The notes under the pieces were generated by a model that saw only the letters and a list, made by a program, of their open reading frames with translations, ran no database searches and was not told the origin of the DNA. The translations under genes and the position numbers were made by a program. DNA of 64,000 nt from contig DBBQ01000039.1 of NCBI GenBank assembly GCA_002292265.1, positions 62,001 to 126,000 on the forward strand, given 5' to 3'. This DNA comes from Flavobacteriaceae bacterium UBA980. Its GTDB lineage: Bacteria > Bacteroidota > Bacteroidia > Flavobacteriales > Flavobacteriaceae. This document shows, piece by piece, positions 52,100-61,752 of this stretch (position 1 is the first letter of the stretch; each line of letters opens with the position of its first letter).

Positions 52100-53599
52100 T
52101 CATTCTTTACTTCCAATGATTTCTTGGTACCTTTTAATCATTTGATTCAATTTTTCAGGCTGGCTTTTTGCTAGGTTGTTTTGTTGTGCCTGATCTGTAT
52201 CTAGATCAAAAAGTTGATAGTTCTCCGAATTTCCAAGTTCTACATTCGTGTAATAACTTTTTTCAGGTCCTGCATAGGGAGGTATGAGTACCCAATTTTG
52301 GCTTCTAAAAGCGGTTTTGGTTTGCGCTTCTATCACCAGTTCGCTTCTTCCGGTTCCTGAATTTTTAAACAAAACTTCAGATAAATCCACCCCGTCTTTG
52401 GATCTTGTTTGAGAACCGATTAATGCGGCGATAGAATTCAAAAAGTCAATCTGTGAAACTGTTTCGTCAGCAACTTGAGGTTTTATTTTTCCCTTCCAAT
52501 AGGTGATCAGTGGGACGCGCGTACCTGCTTCAAAGAGACTGTATTTCCCCCCTCTTAAACCACCTGAGGGGGTGTGGTCTCCAATTTTTTCAACAGCGTC
52601 ATCATAATAACCGTCATTGAGAACAGGGCCGTTGTCGCTAGAGAGGATAAGGATTGTATTTTCTAACAGCTTGTTTTCTTCCAGATGTGCGTATAATTCA
52701 CCAATACACCAATCAGCTTCAATGATGGCGTCTCCTCGAGGTCCCATCCCCGATTTTCCCTCAAAACGAGGATGTGGGGTTCTGGGTACGTGGGGCTGCT
52801 GTAGGGTGTAAAACAAAAAGAAAGGATTGTCTTTGACCTTACTGATGTATTTTTTTGCTTGGTTTAAAAATTCGTCTGCCATATCAATATCACTCCACTG
52901 AGCTAGTGTGCCGCCTTTCATAAATCCAATTCGCGGGACTCCGTTTACTATAGAGCCGTTATGTCCGTGATGCCACATCATGGAAAGCAGTTCAGGATTT
53001 TCTTTTCCTGTGGGCTGACCTTCAAAATTTTTCTCAAAACTCACCTCAATGGGATCCTTAGGGTCCAAATTAACGACCTTTCCATTTTCAATATAGACGG
53101 TAGGAACACGGTCTTGGGTATCGGGCATGATAAAACTATGGTCAAATCCAACCTCGTTGGGACCAGGGCTAATTTTTTGGTTGTAATTAATTTTGGAGTC
53201 TCCGAGTCCCAGATGCCATTTTCCTACAATCCCTGTTTGATAGCCACTGTTTTTTAACATTTTTGGCAAGGTCATTTCGGTTGTATCAATAATGAGATTG
53301 GCCCCAGTTAAAATTTTTGCACGTTTGTTTCTCCACGGATAGGTTCCGGTGAGCAGGGCATACCTACTGGGGCTACAGGTAGCAGAACTGGAATAGCCAC
53401 TTGTAAATCGAGTGCCTTGGTTGGCAATTTTATCTATGTTGGGGGTATTTAATGTTCCCAAGCCATAGGAACTTACATCTCCATACCCCAGATCATCCGC
53501 ATAGATTATTATGATATTGGGAGGGTTGGATTTATTTTCATCTTTACACGAAGTCACGCTAAAAAGAAATACTACCGAAAGTACAAACAGGTTCCTCAT
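52100..53599 (-). CDS. lipoprotein sulfatase
   Basis: 499 residues from the ATG at 53599 (eight further open codons upstream are ignored). Lipobox SVTSCKDEN (Cys near 18). The type I sulfatase motif is CSPSR (near 72-76), whose Cys becomes formylglycine, within SSATCSPSRYALLTGTYPW. Metal ligands lie in YADDLGYGD and SSDNGP, with KWHLG downstream of the motif. Sulfatases of this kind remove sulfate from algal or host polysaccharides at the cell surface. Convergent with the SDR gene, divergent from the DUF1080 lipoprotein. Confidence 0.92.
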   Translation of the reverse strand: MRNLFVLSVVFLFSVTSCKDENKSNPPNIIIIYADDLGYGDVSSYGLGTLNTPNIDKIANQGTRFTSGYSSSATCSPSRYALLTGTYPWRNKRAKILTGANLIIDTTEMTLPKMLKNSGYQTGIVGKWHLGLGDSKINYNQKISPGPNEVGFDHSFIMPDTQDRVPTVYIENGKVVNLDPKDPIEVSFEKNFEGQPTGKENPELLSMMWHHGHNGSIVNGVPRIGFMKGGTLAQWSDIDMADEFLNQAKKYISKVKDNPFFLFYTLQQPHVPRTPHPRFEGKSGMGPRGDAIIEADWCIGELYAHLEENKLLENTILILSSDNGPVLNDGYYDDAVEKIGDHTPSGGLRGGKYSLFEAGTRVPLITYWKGKIKPQVADETVSQIDFLNSIAALIGSQTRSKDGVDLSEVLFKNSGTGRSELVIEAQTKTAFRSQNWVLIPPYAGPEKSYYTNVELGNSENYQLFDLDTDQAQQNNLAKSQPEKLNQMIKRYQEIIGSKE

Positions 53600-53773
53600 C
53601 TGATTTTTTTTATTACTCCCCAAGTTACGTAGATTGTTTTAAAATGAAAATCGAGGACGAGAAAGAGACTGCATGTCCTTCCTTTTTTGTTATAAAACAA
53701 AACCAAGACGCCTCTTGTTTCCTCCCAATTCTACCATTATTTTTTTTATTTTTAATGACGATACTATGCAAAT

Positions 53774-54670
53774 ATGAAAACGTACGCTCAATTTTTATTG
53801 TTTATTTTTTTGTTCGGTTCCTGTCAAAAGAAGGAATCCGGTTTGGTGAAGGAAGATTGGACTCCTCTCTTCAATGGTAAGGACTTGTCTGGCTGGACAA
53901 TTAAAATTGCTGATATGCCCCTAAATGAAAATTTCAAAAACACCTTTCAAGTAGAGGATAGTCTAGTCCGAATTGTCTATGACGAATATGAAGATTTTGA
54001 TGACCGCTATGGACATATGTATTACAAAACACCTTATTCACATTATAAACTCAGATTTGATTACCGTTTTCTTGGGGAACAAACCCCTGGAGGGGAAGGT
54101 TGGAATATTCGCAACAGTGGAGTAATGATTCACTCCCAATCTGCCTCAAGTAATGCTTTTGAACAGCATTTTCCGGTATCCTTAGAAATACAGCTCTTAG
54201 GGGGTTTAGGTGACGGTGAACGCACCACGGCAAATTTATGTACTCCAGGAACTGCGGTTTATTTTAAGGAGCAACCGGATTATACCCACTGTATTTCTTC
54301 TGAGTCGAAAACCTATCACGGAGATCAATGGGTTCATGTAGAAGCTGTCATTTTAGGGAATGAGTCGGTGATACACATTGTTGAAAACGACACCGTTTTG
54401 AAATACACTAAGCCTTTTGTAGACGAGAGTTTTATAGCGAAGGCTTATCAAGGCGAAGATTGGGATAATATGGGTGTGACCAATAAAGAAATGTGGCTTA
54501 AAAAGACAGGGAACCCCATCGAAGAAGGATATATTGCTTTACAAGCAGAAAGCCACCCGATTGATTTTAAAAATATAGAATTATTAAATCTCTGTGGTTG
54601 TATGGATACGGAGGCAAAAAACTACAAGCCTTACTTTGTAAAGGAAGACAACACGAAATGTATGTATTAA
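53774..54670 (+). CDS. DUF1080 (3-keto-disaccharide hydrolase type) lipoprotein
   Basis: 298 residues with lipobox FLFGSCQKK (Cys near 17). The DUF1080 jelly roll begins at TPLFNGKDLSGWTIK and includes YSHYKLRFDYRF, NSGVMIH, SLEIQLLGG and a final GYIALQAESHPIDFKNIEL. Relatives hydrolyse 3-keto-glucosides; this is the known role for some, not shown here. The last 25 residues (GCMDTEAKNYKPYFV to KCMY) match a Bacteroidota C-terminal motif of the form GC-x-D-x-x-A-x-N-Y. Divergent from the sulfatase; both are surface lipoproteins. Confidence 0.85.
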   Translation: MKTYAQFLLFIFLFGSCQKKESGLVKEDWTPLFNGKDLSGWTIKIADMPLNENFKNTFQVEDSLVRIVYDEYEDFDDRYGHMYYKTPYSHYKLRFDYRFLGEQTPGGEGWNIRNSGVMIHSQSASSNAFEQHFPVSLEIQLLGGLGDGERTTANLCTPGTAVYFKEQPDYTHCISSESKTYHGDQWVHVEAVILGNESVIHIVENDTVLKYTKPFVDESFIAKAYQGEDWDNMGVTNKEMWLKKTGNPIEEGYIALQAESHPIDFKNIELLNLCGCMDTEAKNYKPYFVKEDNTKCMY

Positions 54671-54673
54671 ACG

Positions 54674-55069
54674 CTATTCTTTTGCTTCCTCTTGTTTCTG
54701 AAAGCGCAAAAAATAGATCAGTGTACATGCGCTTAACATCAAAGCTGCGGGTAGCGATTTGATTAGTGCATCTCCTATGGAAAAGTGGAAATAAAGTGCT
54801 GCAGTCATCAACCCACCAATGACAAGTAGAGGAGGCAATTCCATTTTTTTATAGAAAATACTGATCAACAAAAGCAAAGCAGCAAAAACTTTCAAGGTTC
54901 CAATAGCGTACATTGTAATTAGTGATAGGCCGTATGCGGCAAATTCGGAAACTAAATCGGTGGCTTCTCCACCTCTATAAATTGTTTGTTTTCCGTAGCG
55001 AAATAACCACACATTAGCTATCGTAAAGGAAACAATACATTTTAAAACAATAGTGATGTATTTTTTCAT
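54674..55069 (-). CDS. DoxX-like membrane protein
   Basis: 131 residues with four membrane segments. The pattern matches DoxX/DoxD-type small membrane proteins: ISMYAIGTLKVFAALLLLISIF region (seen as TMYAIGTLKVFAALLLLI), then PPLLVIGGLMTAALYFHFSIGD and a last helix before a charged end. Function of such proteins is ill-defined, often redox-linked. It is convergent with the DUF1080 gene, with three bases between the stops. Confidence 0.7.
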   Translation of the reverse strand: MKKYITIVLKCIVSFTIANVWLFRYGKQTIYRGGEATDLVSEFAAYGLSLITMYAIGTLKVFAALLLLISIFYKKMELPPLLVIGGLMTAALYFHFSIGDALIKSLPAALMLSACTLIYFLRFQKQEEAKE

Positions 55070-55164
55070 TGATATAAAATTCGTATTTCTAAAGATAAAA
55101 AAACTTTGCGTGGGTTTTTATTTACTGCTTGTTAGGTTATTCACCCCTTGGTCTCCAATGTTTG

Positions 55165-55578
55165 TTAGAGTAGTTGTTCTTGTTTAATTTCATAAATATG
55201 AAGTACCTGTTTGTTCTGGGTTATAGCATTGCGAAAGTAAAACCCTAGTTTTTTTAGCAGATTGATTGAAGTTTCATTTTCTTCCCAACAAATAGCGATA
55301 ATAGGTGAGGAGGGTTCCCTAGCATATCCCATTTTGTAAAATTTAGGCAATAGGGTAAAACCAAAATCAGGAGCATCTAAGTTATCTCTTTGAATAAACG
55401 AAAGAATTCCAACAGGTTCTAAGGAGTCTAATTTTTGAATGACACTGTAGTAAAAGTTGGGAGTTTTGAGGATTTTGGAAATGTAGGAGATAGCCTGTTC
55501 ATTGGAGGAAACACCTCTGTACCGAGAGATCGAGAAAATAATCGGATTTGATCTAAACCCTAGTGAGACTTTATAGCT
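55165..55578 (-). pseudogene. decayed GNAT acetyltransferase
   Basis: One frame of about 137 codons, open after an in-frame TAG at 55579-55581, reads as a GNAT of the Acetyltransf_3 type: RGVSSNEQAISYISKIL, PVGILSFIQRD, DFGFTLLPKFYKMGYARE, then IIAICWEENETSINLLKKLGF. The N-terminal start and first strand are missing and no ATG starts it. About 12-15 residues of the acetyl-CoA-binding region after GYARE are also missing, so the usual helix is gone. It lies in the gap between the DoxX gene and tolC. The only start is a TTG inside. Confidence 0.55.
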
Positions 55579-56917
55579 CTACATTCAATAATTGTCCACT
55601 CAATTGAATCAAATTTAATTCTGCCAGTTTGGCTTGGTATTTCGCAGCGGCTCTTTGGACTTGGGCATTTCTCAGATTGATTTGGGCTTGTCTAAATTCG
55701 ATCGCGGTTATTGACCCTAGTTTGTACTGGGCCTGGGAACGATCAAAATTATACTTTCCTGTTTCCACTTGCTTGTTTTGAATCGTATAAATGTTTACTG
55801 CGTTTTGGTAGTTTTGCTGGGCGTTTCTCAGATTTCGCTCAAAGGTAAGTAGGGTTTCCTCTTCTTGAATTTTTTGATTTTCCAGTGCAATTTTTGCATT
55901 TTTCACTTGAGTAAGGGTACGCCCACTATCAAAAAGGTTCCAACTCAAACTGGCACCTATACCTACTGAGTATGTCGTATTATTGGTTCCAGGGAAGAAG
56001 GCAGAAGCGGGACTTTTATTTAGATTCCATCCGTAGGATCCTACTAGACCTAAAGTAGGTAGGTAACCCGATTGACGAATTTTAATATCATATGCATTGA
56101 TTTGATAGTTGCGTTCTTGCTTTAAAAGGGCCACATTATTTTCCGCGGCAGTCTCCAACCAGCTTTCTATTTGGATTTCAGGCACAAATTTTACACTCAA
56201 ATCAACACTGTAGGCTTGTTCCATAGGCTGGTTTAAGAGCAGGTTCAAATCTCTTTTTGCATTATCTAGTTGCTGTTTTGTTTGGATCAAGTTAATGCTG
56301 TCATTAGTAACGTCTACCTGAGCATTTAATACAGCAAGTTTATTTCCTTGCCCGTGGATAAAGGAATATTCAGCTCGCTTTTGACGCTCCTGAGATACAG
56401 CTAAATTATCTTGTAAAATAGCATTCGATTCTGTGAGCTGAGCGATATTAAAGTAAACTTCGAAGAGTTGTAAAATGGTAAATTCAATGGTTTCTCTAAG
56501 CTGTAATTCGCTAAGTGCATATTGCTCTTTAAGTCGTTTGTAGGTATATTTTCTACCCAGACCATCAAAAAGTGTATAGTTTACATTTATCCCAGCATTA
56601 AAGCGTTGTGTTTCTTGATCTTCAAAAACCCGATTTGGTATTGGATTTCCTTGGTCATCCACCTGTCCCGGAAATGCAATTTCGGCATCCGATCCGGTAT
56701 AATTCCCCCCGCTCGAAAGAGCCACTGAAGGCAAATACCCTGAATTTAGTAGACTGCTATTATTTTTTTCTATTTCTGTAGTATTCCTTGAAATGAGTAT
56801 TCCAAAGTTTTGCTCCAGAGCGATGGCCAGAGCTTCTTCTTTTGATAGGTTTTCTTGACTCTGAATTGATGTAAAAATTCCAAAAAATAGTAAAGCGATG
56901 CTAAATTTTACTCTCAT
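55571..56917 (-). CDS. TolC-family outer-membrane efflux protein
   Basis: 448 residues. Signal peptide (SIALLFFGIFTSIQSQ), then the TolC alpha-barrel pattern with two repeated helix pairs: ALAIALEQNFGILISRN, LQLRETIEFTILQLFEVYFNIAQ, and the second NAQQNYQNAVNIYTIQ to FRQAQINLRNAQVQRAAAKYQAKLAEL. It is the outer-membrane channel of the tripartite pump encoded just upstream. Its start overlaps the RND pump stop by four bases. Confidence 0.9.
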   Translation of the reverse strand: MRVKFSIALLFFGIFTSIQSQENLSKEEALAIALEQNFGILISRNTTEIEKNNSSLLNSGYLPSVALSSGGNYTGSDAEIAFPGQVDDQGNPIPNRVFEDQETQRFNAGINVNYTLFDGLGRKYTYKRLKEQYALSELQLRETIEFTILQLFEVYFNIAQLTESNAILQDNLAVSQERQKRAEYSFIHGQGNKLAVLNAQVDVTNDSINLIQTKQQLDNAKRDLNLLLNQPMEQAYSVDLSVKFVPEIQIESWLETAAENNVALLKQERNYQINAYDIKIRQSGYLPTLGLVGSYGWNLNKSPASAFFPGTNNTTYSVGIGASLSWNLFDSGRTLTQVKNAKIALENQKIQEEETLLTFERNLRNAQQNYQNAVNIYTIQNKQVETGKYNFDRSQAQYKLGSITAIEFRQAQINLRNAQVQRAAAKYQAKLAELNLIQLSGQLLNVEL

Positions 56918-59900
56918 ATCTGAACGTTTTCTGACTCTGTTTCAGCCATTATATCTTCTTCTTTTTTCTCGATTAAAGCTCTTTCAACAGATTCTTGCGA
57001 GGGAAACTCTCCAGAAGCCAACCAATTGAAATAGACCTTAGCCTCATTGATCAGTGAAATGAAAATAGGCAGTAAAATCAAAGTCAAAATTGTAGCAAAA
57101 GCGATTCCATAGGAAACCGTAATGGCCATTGGCTTTAACCATTGTGCCTGTCTACTTTTCTCCAGAAGCAGGGGTGTAAGCCCCGCAACTGTGGTTGCAG
57201 AAGTAAGGAAAATCGCCCTAAATCGAGATCTACCGGCTAAAATCAAGGACTCTTTAAACCGATATCCTTCCTTTATATTCGAATTGAATTTTCCTATAAA
57301 AACTAACCCGTCATTAACCATGATCCCAATAAGCGCTATGACTCCAAGTAAAGAAATAATAGAAACCGAAAAGTTATGAACCCAATGCCCCCAAGCAACA
57401 CCGATTAAACTTACAGGAATTAATACAAAGAGTAAAATGGGTTGAGAATAACTTCTAAAGGCAAAAGCAATGGTTATATAAATTAAAATCAAAATGGGTA
57501 TCCCAGCTCTAGACAGGGAATTGATGAGTTTAAAGGCTTCTCGGTTCTGACCTTCGTAGGAGGCGCTCACCGTAGGGAGCCTTTCTTGAATTTTGGGCAT
57601 AATATTGCTTCGAATATCCGCCATGATGTCTGTGGCAGAGGCTTCTTCAGAATTTTTTAGGTCGGCTGAAACTTGGATTTCCCTTCTCCCGTCTAAGTGA
57701 TTGATAGAAACTTCTCCTCTTCTAATGGAATACGAAGCGATCTCTTTTAAAGCGACGAGATCGCCATTGGGTAAATCAATTTTCATGTCTTCTAGTTGGG
57801 TGATGGAAGAACGATCTTCTTTTTTGTAGCGAACCCATACCCGAATTTCATCTTGACCTCTTTGAAAACGTTGTGCTTGTACACCAAAAAAACCAGCACG
57901 AACACGACTCATTAAATATTGTAAGTCCAGGCCTAAGGCGTAGGCGTTGTCTTTTAATTCGAGTGTAATCTCTTTGATTCCCACGGGATCATTGTCCTCC
58001 ACATCCTTAAGTAATGCATTGGAATTTAAGGCATTCTTCAATTCAGTTTTTGCTTCTTTTAATTCTTGAATGTTGTTTGATAATAGCGATACCGAAACGG
58101 GTTTACCTCCAAAATTTGAACCAGATCCATAGACAATACTTTCAGCGCCAATGACGGGACCTACAAGTTCTGCAATCCGTGTAGAGACCATTCGAGAGCG
58201 GATGAGGTCAGGACGCTGTTCACCGGGGAGTAAGTTGATTGTTAGATTGGCCTTTGAAGCTCCATTACCGAGGGTTTTAATCGTATTGACAAAAAGAGAC
58301 TTTTCTTCCCCCTTGAGGTACTTCTCGGTAAACTCCTGGTCCACCAATTTGGACGTTTTTTCTATTTGAGTGATAATGGAGTCTGTGATTCTTTCGTTTG
58401 TTCCATTGGGCATGACTAAGTCAATGGAAATTCGGTCAGAGGCAATTGAAGGAAAAAAAGACGTTTTGATAATCCCCCCTCCAAAAGAACCAACAGTAAG
58501 GAGAAACAAACTAATAAAGATTGCGATGACTAAAAACCGATTGTTTAATGAAAATCGAAGTGACGGTTCATAAACACGATCTCGAATAGATTTCATAAAT
58601 AAATTTCCTAGTTTATTGATCTCTCTTAACTTAGAAAATGCTTTTGCAACAAGCGTTTTTGGATTTTTCTTCTTTTTCAGTAGCGCTTTTGAATGTGCTA
58701 AATGAGCCGGAAGTATAATCAGAGCTTCTATTAATGAAATAAAAAGGGTCAACATAACAACAACGGAAACTTCACCAAAAAACTCTCCTATTCTTCCATC
58801 TAAAAAGAGGAAAAGTGAAAAGGCCAAAATAGTGGTGATAATGGCAGATACTACTGGGGGAATTACCTCCATAACACCATCTATAGCTGCGCGATAGGGA
58901 GACTTTCCCTTTTCGTATTGCTGATAGATATTTTCTGCAATAACAATTCCGTCATCTACCAAGATTCCAATAACGATAATCATCCCAAATGTAGATAAGA
59001 CATTAATGGTGACACCGAAAAGTGGTGCAAAAATAAACATCCCCAAAAAGGACACCGGGAGGCCAAAAGCAACCCAAAAAGCCAATCTAGAATTTAAAAA
59101 GATGGAGAGGAATAAAAGCACCAATAGCATTCCCTGAAATATATTTTCTGTCAACAATTGATTCCGCTCTGTTAAAGTAACTGAAGCATCGTCAAGAACT
59201 TCTAACTGAGCGTTGTCGTTGGTTTCATTAAATTGAGTAATATACTTGCGAACCGTTGCTGCTGACGAGATCACATCTTCAGAATTGGTAGAAGTCACGC
59301 TTATATTGATTAAAGCATTGCCTTCCAAATAACTCCCATTGGGAGTTTCAGAAAACCGATCTTTTATTTCAGCTACATCTTTTAATAAAATCTGAGTTCC
59401 GTCAGAGAGAGACAATACTTCTATGTTAGAAAGTTGCTCAGCGTAATAATACTTGTTGTTTGCTCGGATTAAAAATTCTTCTGCATCGGTTTTAACACGA
59501 CCTCCTGTCACGATGATATTGGCTCTAGCTACCGCCTGTGCCACTTGACTAAAACTAAGACCGTAAGCCAAAAGTTTGTTTTCATTTACTCCGATTTCAA
59601 TTTCTTCATCTGGATATCCAGAGACGGTTATTTGAGAGATTCCCGGCAAAGCTCTTAGGTCGTTTTCAATTTGACGCCCAATTTTTTTAAGATTTAACAG
59701 TTTTATGTTTTTAGCAGTCAGTGCAAAATTGATTGTAGGCCGAATAGGTTCCCTCTTGGATACGACCAAAGGCTCCATCCCTGTTGGATAACTGGGTACA
59801 CGATCTACCGCGTTTTTAACTTCCAACAACATAAAGTTGATGTCCAAATCTTCTTCCACTTCAACGGTGATTGATCCTGAATTCTCTCTAGATACAGAGG

Positions 59901-60144
59901 TGACCCTTTCCACACCTCTCAAGCCTTTTAAATTGTCTTCAATTTTTAAGATCACCCCTTCTTCCACCTCCATCGGGGAAGCACCGGGGTAGACCACTGA
60001 AATTTGAACAATATGAGATTCTGTAAGGGGGAAATAAGAAGATTTTAATGATTTTAATCCTAAGATTCCAAACAATAAAAAGGCAATAATAACGACGTTA
60101 ACCGCAACGTGGTATTTTATAAAGTAATTTATAATCTTTTTCAT
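56914..60144 (-). CDS. RND efflux pump inner-membrane subunit
   Basis: 1076 residues with the AcrB layout: an N-terminal membrane helix (AVNVVIIAFLLFGILGL), a first periplasmic loop (SYFPLTESHIVQISVVYPGASPMEVEEG), a block of membrane helices, a second periplasmic loop, and the final membrane block (GVIALIGIMVNDGLVF). The proton-relay Asp pair region is seen as VIGILVDDGIVIAEN. It pumps small molecules out using the proton gradient, together with the adjoining adaptor and TolC. The substrate cannot be told. No regulator gene is nearby. Confidence 0.92.
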   Translation of the reverse strand: MKKIINYFIKYHVAVNVVIIAFLLFGILGLKSLKSSYFPLTESHIVQISVVYPGASPMEVEEGVILKIEDNLKGLRGVERVTSVSRENSGSITVEVEEDLDINFMLLEVKNAVDRVPSYPTGMEPLVVSKREPIRPTINFALTAKNIKLLNLKKIGRQIENDLRALPGISQITVSGYPDEEIEIGVNENKLLAYGLSFSQVAQAVARANIIVTGGRVKTDAEEFLIRANNKYYYAEQLSNIEVLSLSDGTQILLKDVAEIKDRFSETPNGSYLEGNALINISVTSTNSEDVISSAATVRKYITQFNETNDNAQLEVLDDASVTLTERNQLLTENIFQGMLLVLLFLSIFLNSRLAFWVAFGLPVSFLGMFIFAPLFGVTINVLSTFGMIIVIGILVDDGIVIAENIYQQYEKGKSPYRAAIDGVMEVIPPVVSAIITTILAFSLFLFLDGRIGEFFGEVSVVVMLTLFISLIEALIILPAHLAHSKALLKKKKNPKTLVAKAFSKLREINKLGNLFMKSIRDRVYEPSLRFSLNNRFLVIAIFISLFLLTVGSFGGGIIKTSFFPSIASDRISIDLVMPNGTNERITDSIITQIEKTSKLVDQEFTEKYLKGEEKSLFVNTIKTLGNGASKANLTINLLPGEQRPDLIRSRMVSTRIAELVGPVIGAESIVYGSGSNFGGKPVSVSLLSNNIQELKEAKTELKNALNSNALLKDVEDNDPVGIKEITLELKDNAYALGLDLQYLMSRVRAGFFGVQAQRFQRGQDEIRVWVRYKKEDRSSITQLEDMKIDLPNGDLVALKEIASYSIRRGEVSINHLDGRREIQVSADLKNSEEASATDIMADIRSNIMPKIQERLPTVSASYEGQNREAFKLINSLSRAGIPILILIYITIAFAFRSYSQPILLFVLIPVSLIGVAWGHWVHNFSVSIISLLGVIALIGIMVNDGLVFIGKFNSNIKEGYRFKESLILAGRSRFRAIFLTSATTVAGLTPLLLEKSRQAQWLKPMAITVSYGIAFATILTLILLPIFISLINEAKVYFNWLASGEFPSQESVERALIEKKEEDIMAETESENVQI

Positions 60145-60153
60145 GAGAGCGGT

Positions 60154-61299
60154 CTATTTCTTTTGTTCAAAAGGAATAGGGAAAACCTCCATATCCTCAT
60201 ACGCCCCAATCAATGGCTGAGCAACGATTTCTTCTCCATCGGCAAGCCCTTGGATAAGGGCAAGGGTCTCGGTAAAGTGAATGGGATTTACCTTTTTCAA
60301 AATCAACTTATTGTCTTGAACTACAAACAGCTCTTGGGATTCATTTAGTAAGCCCCTGTCTACCGCAAAAACATTGTTGAACTCCATAGCGTTGATCTCT
60401 GCATTCATAAACATCCCTTCTTTCAGATTTTCATCACGCAATCGGATGAATACCTTTACCGATTGGGTTTGACTGTCTACCATCGCATTAATTCTAGAAA
60501 CTATACCGGTGTAGATGCGTTCATCGTCTATCGACTTAACCTTGACCTCTGCTCCCTCTGTTATATTGGACACATAGGACCTAGGAAGGGCAACTCTCAA
60601 TTCGTAATCCCCAGGAGCAATAAACTCCCCCAAATCCTGACCGGGCCTAATTAATGAACCTTCCGTAACATTAGCACTCACTAAAACCCCATTGAAAGGA
60701 GCTTTAATTTTATAAAAAGTCAAAGTCTTTTCTAAGTTTTGTAAAGTGTAATAGGAAGAGATGATACCACGACCAGAAACAAAAAGGCGAACCTTTTCAT
60801 CCATTTTTGGTAAGGAAGGAACTGGTTTTTTCAGGTCAAAGGATTTTAAATAGGCACTCCATAGCTCATAGGCTTTAGGAAAATCCAATTGTAAATCGGG
60901 CAATACAGAAGTAATAAGATTGTATAAGGAAGCCCGCTGTGCAATGACATTCGAACGAAATTCTGAAGAGGCTATCTGTACCAATTGCTGCCCTTTTTTG
61001 TAGGACTGTCCAGTTTTGAATAACGGATTTATCGTTTGCATTACGCCTTGTACCCTAGACGTAATTTGAATGCGTTTGTAGGCTTGTAAAACTCCTTTGG
61101 AAGGTATTTGTACTTGCAAAGGTCCATTTTTTGCTTTTAGAGTGTAGACTTCTTTGACTGAGTTTTCTGCTTTTTTTCTTGGAGAAGGATTACTATCAAT
61201 AATTAGTTTTGATAGTTGAAACGACAGTGCGATAACAACAAATCCTACAAAAAATAAGATCCATTTTCTCACTGTCTTAAGTGAAGTGTTCTTTGACAT
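60154..61299 (-). CDS. RND efflux periplasmic adaptor (MFP)
   Basis: 381 residues. An N-terminal membrane anchor (ILFFVGFVVIALSFQLSKLI) precedes the membrane fusion protein layout: lipoyl half (VQIPSKGVLQAYKRIQITSRVQG), a helical hairpin, second lipoyl half (FYKIKAPFNGVLVSANVTEGSLIRPGQ), beta-barrel and C-terminal part. Ten bases separate it from the pump gene, so adaptor, pump and tolC form one operon transcribed leftwards. Confidence 0.9.
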   Translation of the reverse strand: MSKNTSLKTVRKWILFFVGFVVIALSFQLSKLIIDSNPSPRKKAENSVKEVYTLKAKNGPLQVQIPSKGVLQAYKRIQITSRVQGVMQTINPLFKTGQSYKKGQQLVQIASSEFRSNVIAQRASLYNLITSVLPDLQLDFPKAYELWSAYLKSFDLKKPVPSLPKMDEKVRLFVSGRGIISSYYTLQNLEKTLTFYKIKAPFNGVLVSANVTEGSLIRPGQDLGEFIAPGDYELRVALPRSYVSNITEGAEVKVKSIDDERIYTGIVSRINAMVDSQTQSVKVFIRLRDENLKEGMFMNAEINAMEFNNVFAVDRGLLNESQELFVVQDNKLILKKVNPIHFTETLALIQGLADGEEIVAQPLIGAYEDMEVFPIPFEQKK

Positions 61300-61752
61300 T
61301 TGTTTAATGAAATAATGCTAAAGACTCGATTTTGATAAACACTTTCAATAAATTCTTAGATTTTATGGTCAAAAGTGTTCTTTTTGAGCCCTTTTGTTTA
61401 ACAATTTTTTTCAAAGTTAAAGCATAATTATGACTATACCTAAACACCGTTGTTTATATTTAAGTTAACTACTCGATGGCTTAGATTGAAAAGGTTTAGA
61501 AAAAGGCTAAGTTATTTGTATTTTTTATGAGCTATTTTACGGTGCCTCACTTGAGTCTCCATGACGAGAAATGAGTTGCTTTTGCGAAGCGTTGAATTAA
61601 GGATTGGATGAAGCCACAAATGTACCACAACAAAACTCCACACCGAGGTAAGGGGTTTTTAGGTACGTATACAAGTTTGTGAAGTTTGTAGGTCTGGAAC
61701 ACTTTTGGAACTCGCACAGAGGAACTCTTGCGCCCAAACGGAAAACACGAAA
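61300..61752. other. intergenic region between the efflux operon and M28 gene
   Basis: 453 bases. The left part is AT-rich and holds the efflux promoter. The right part, 61547-61752, is of higher G+C and carries a long minus-strand open frame with no recognisable start and no domain I know; I cannot tell whether it is a repeat element. Confidence 0.4.
61412..61444 (-). promoter_or_regulatory. candidate promoter of the efflux operon
   Basis: On the minus strand TAACTTTG (61419-61412) matches TAnnTTTG exactly, and TTTA (61444-61441) lies 21 bases upstream at the TTTG position. The adaptor ATG is about 110 bases downstream. Confidence 0.5.
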
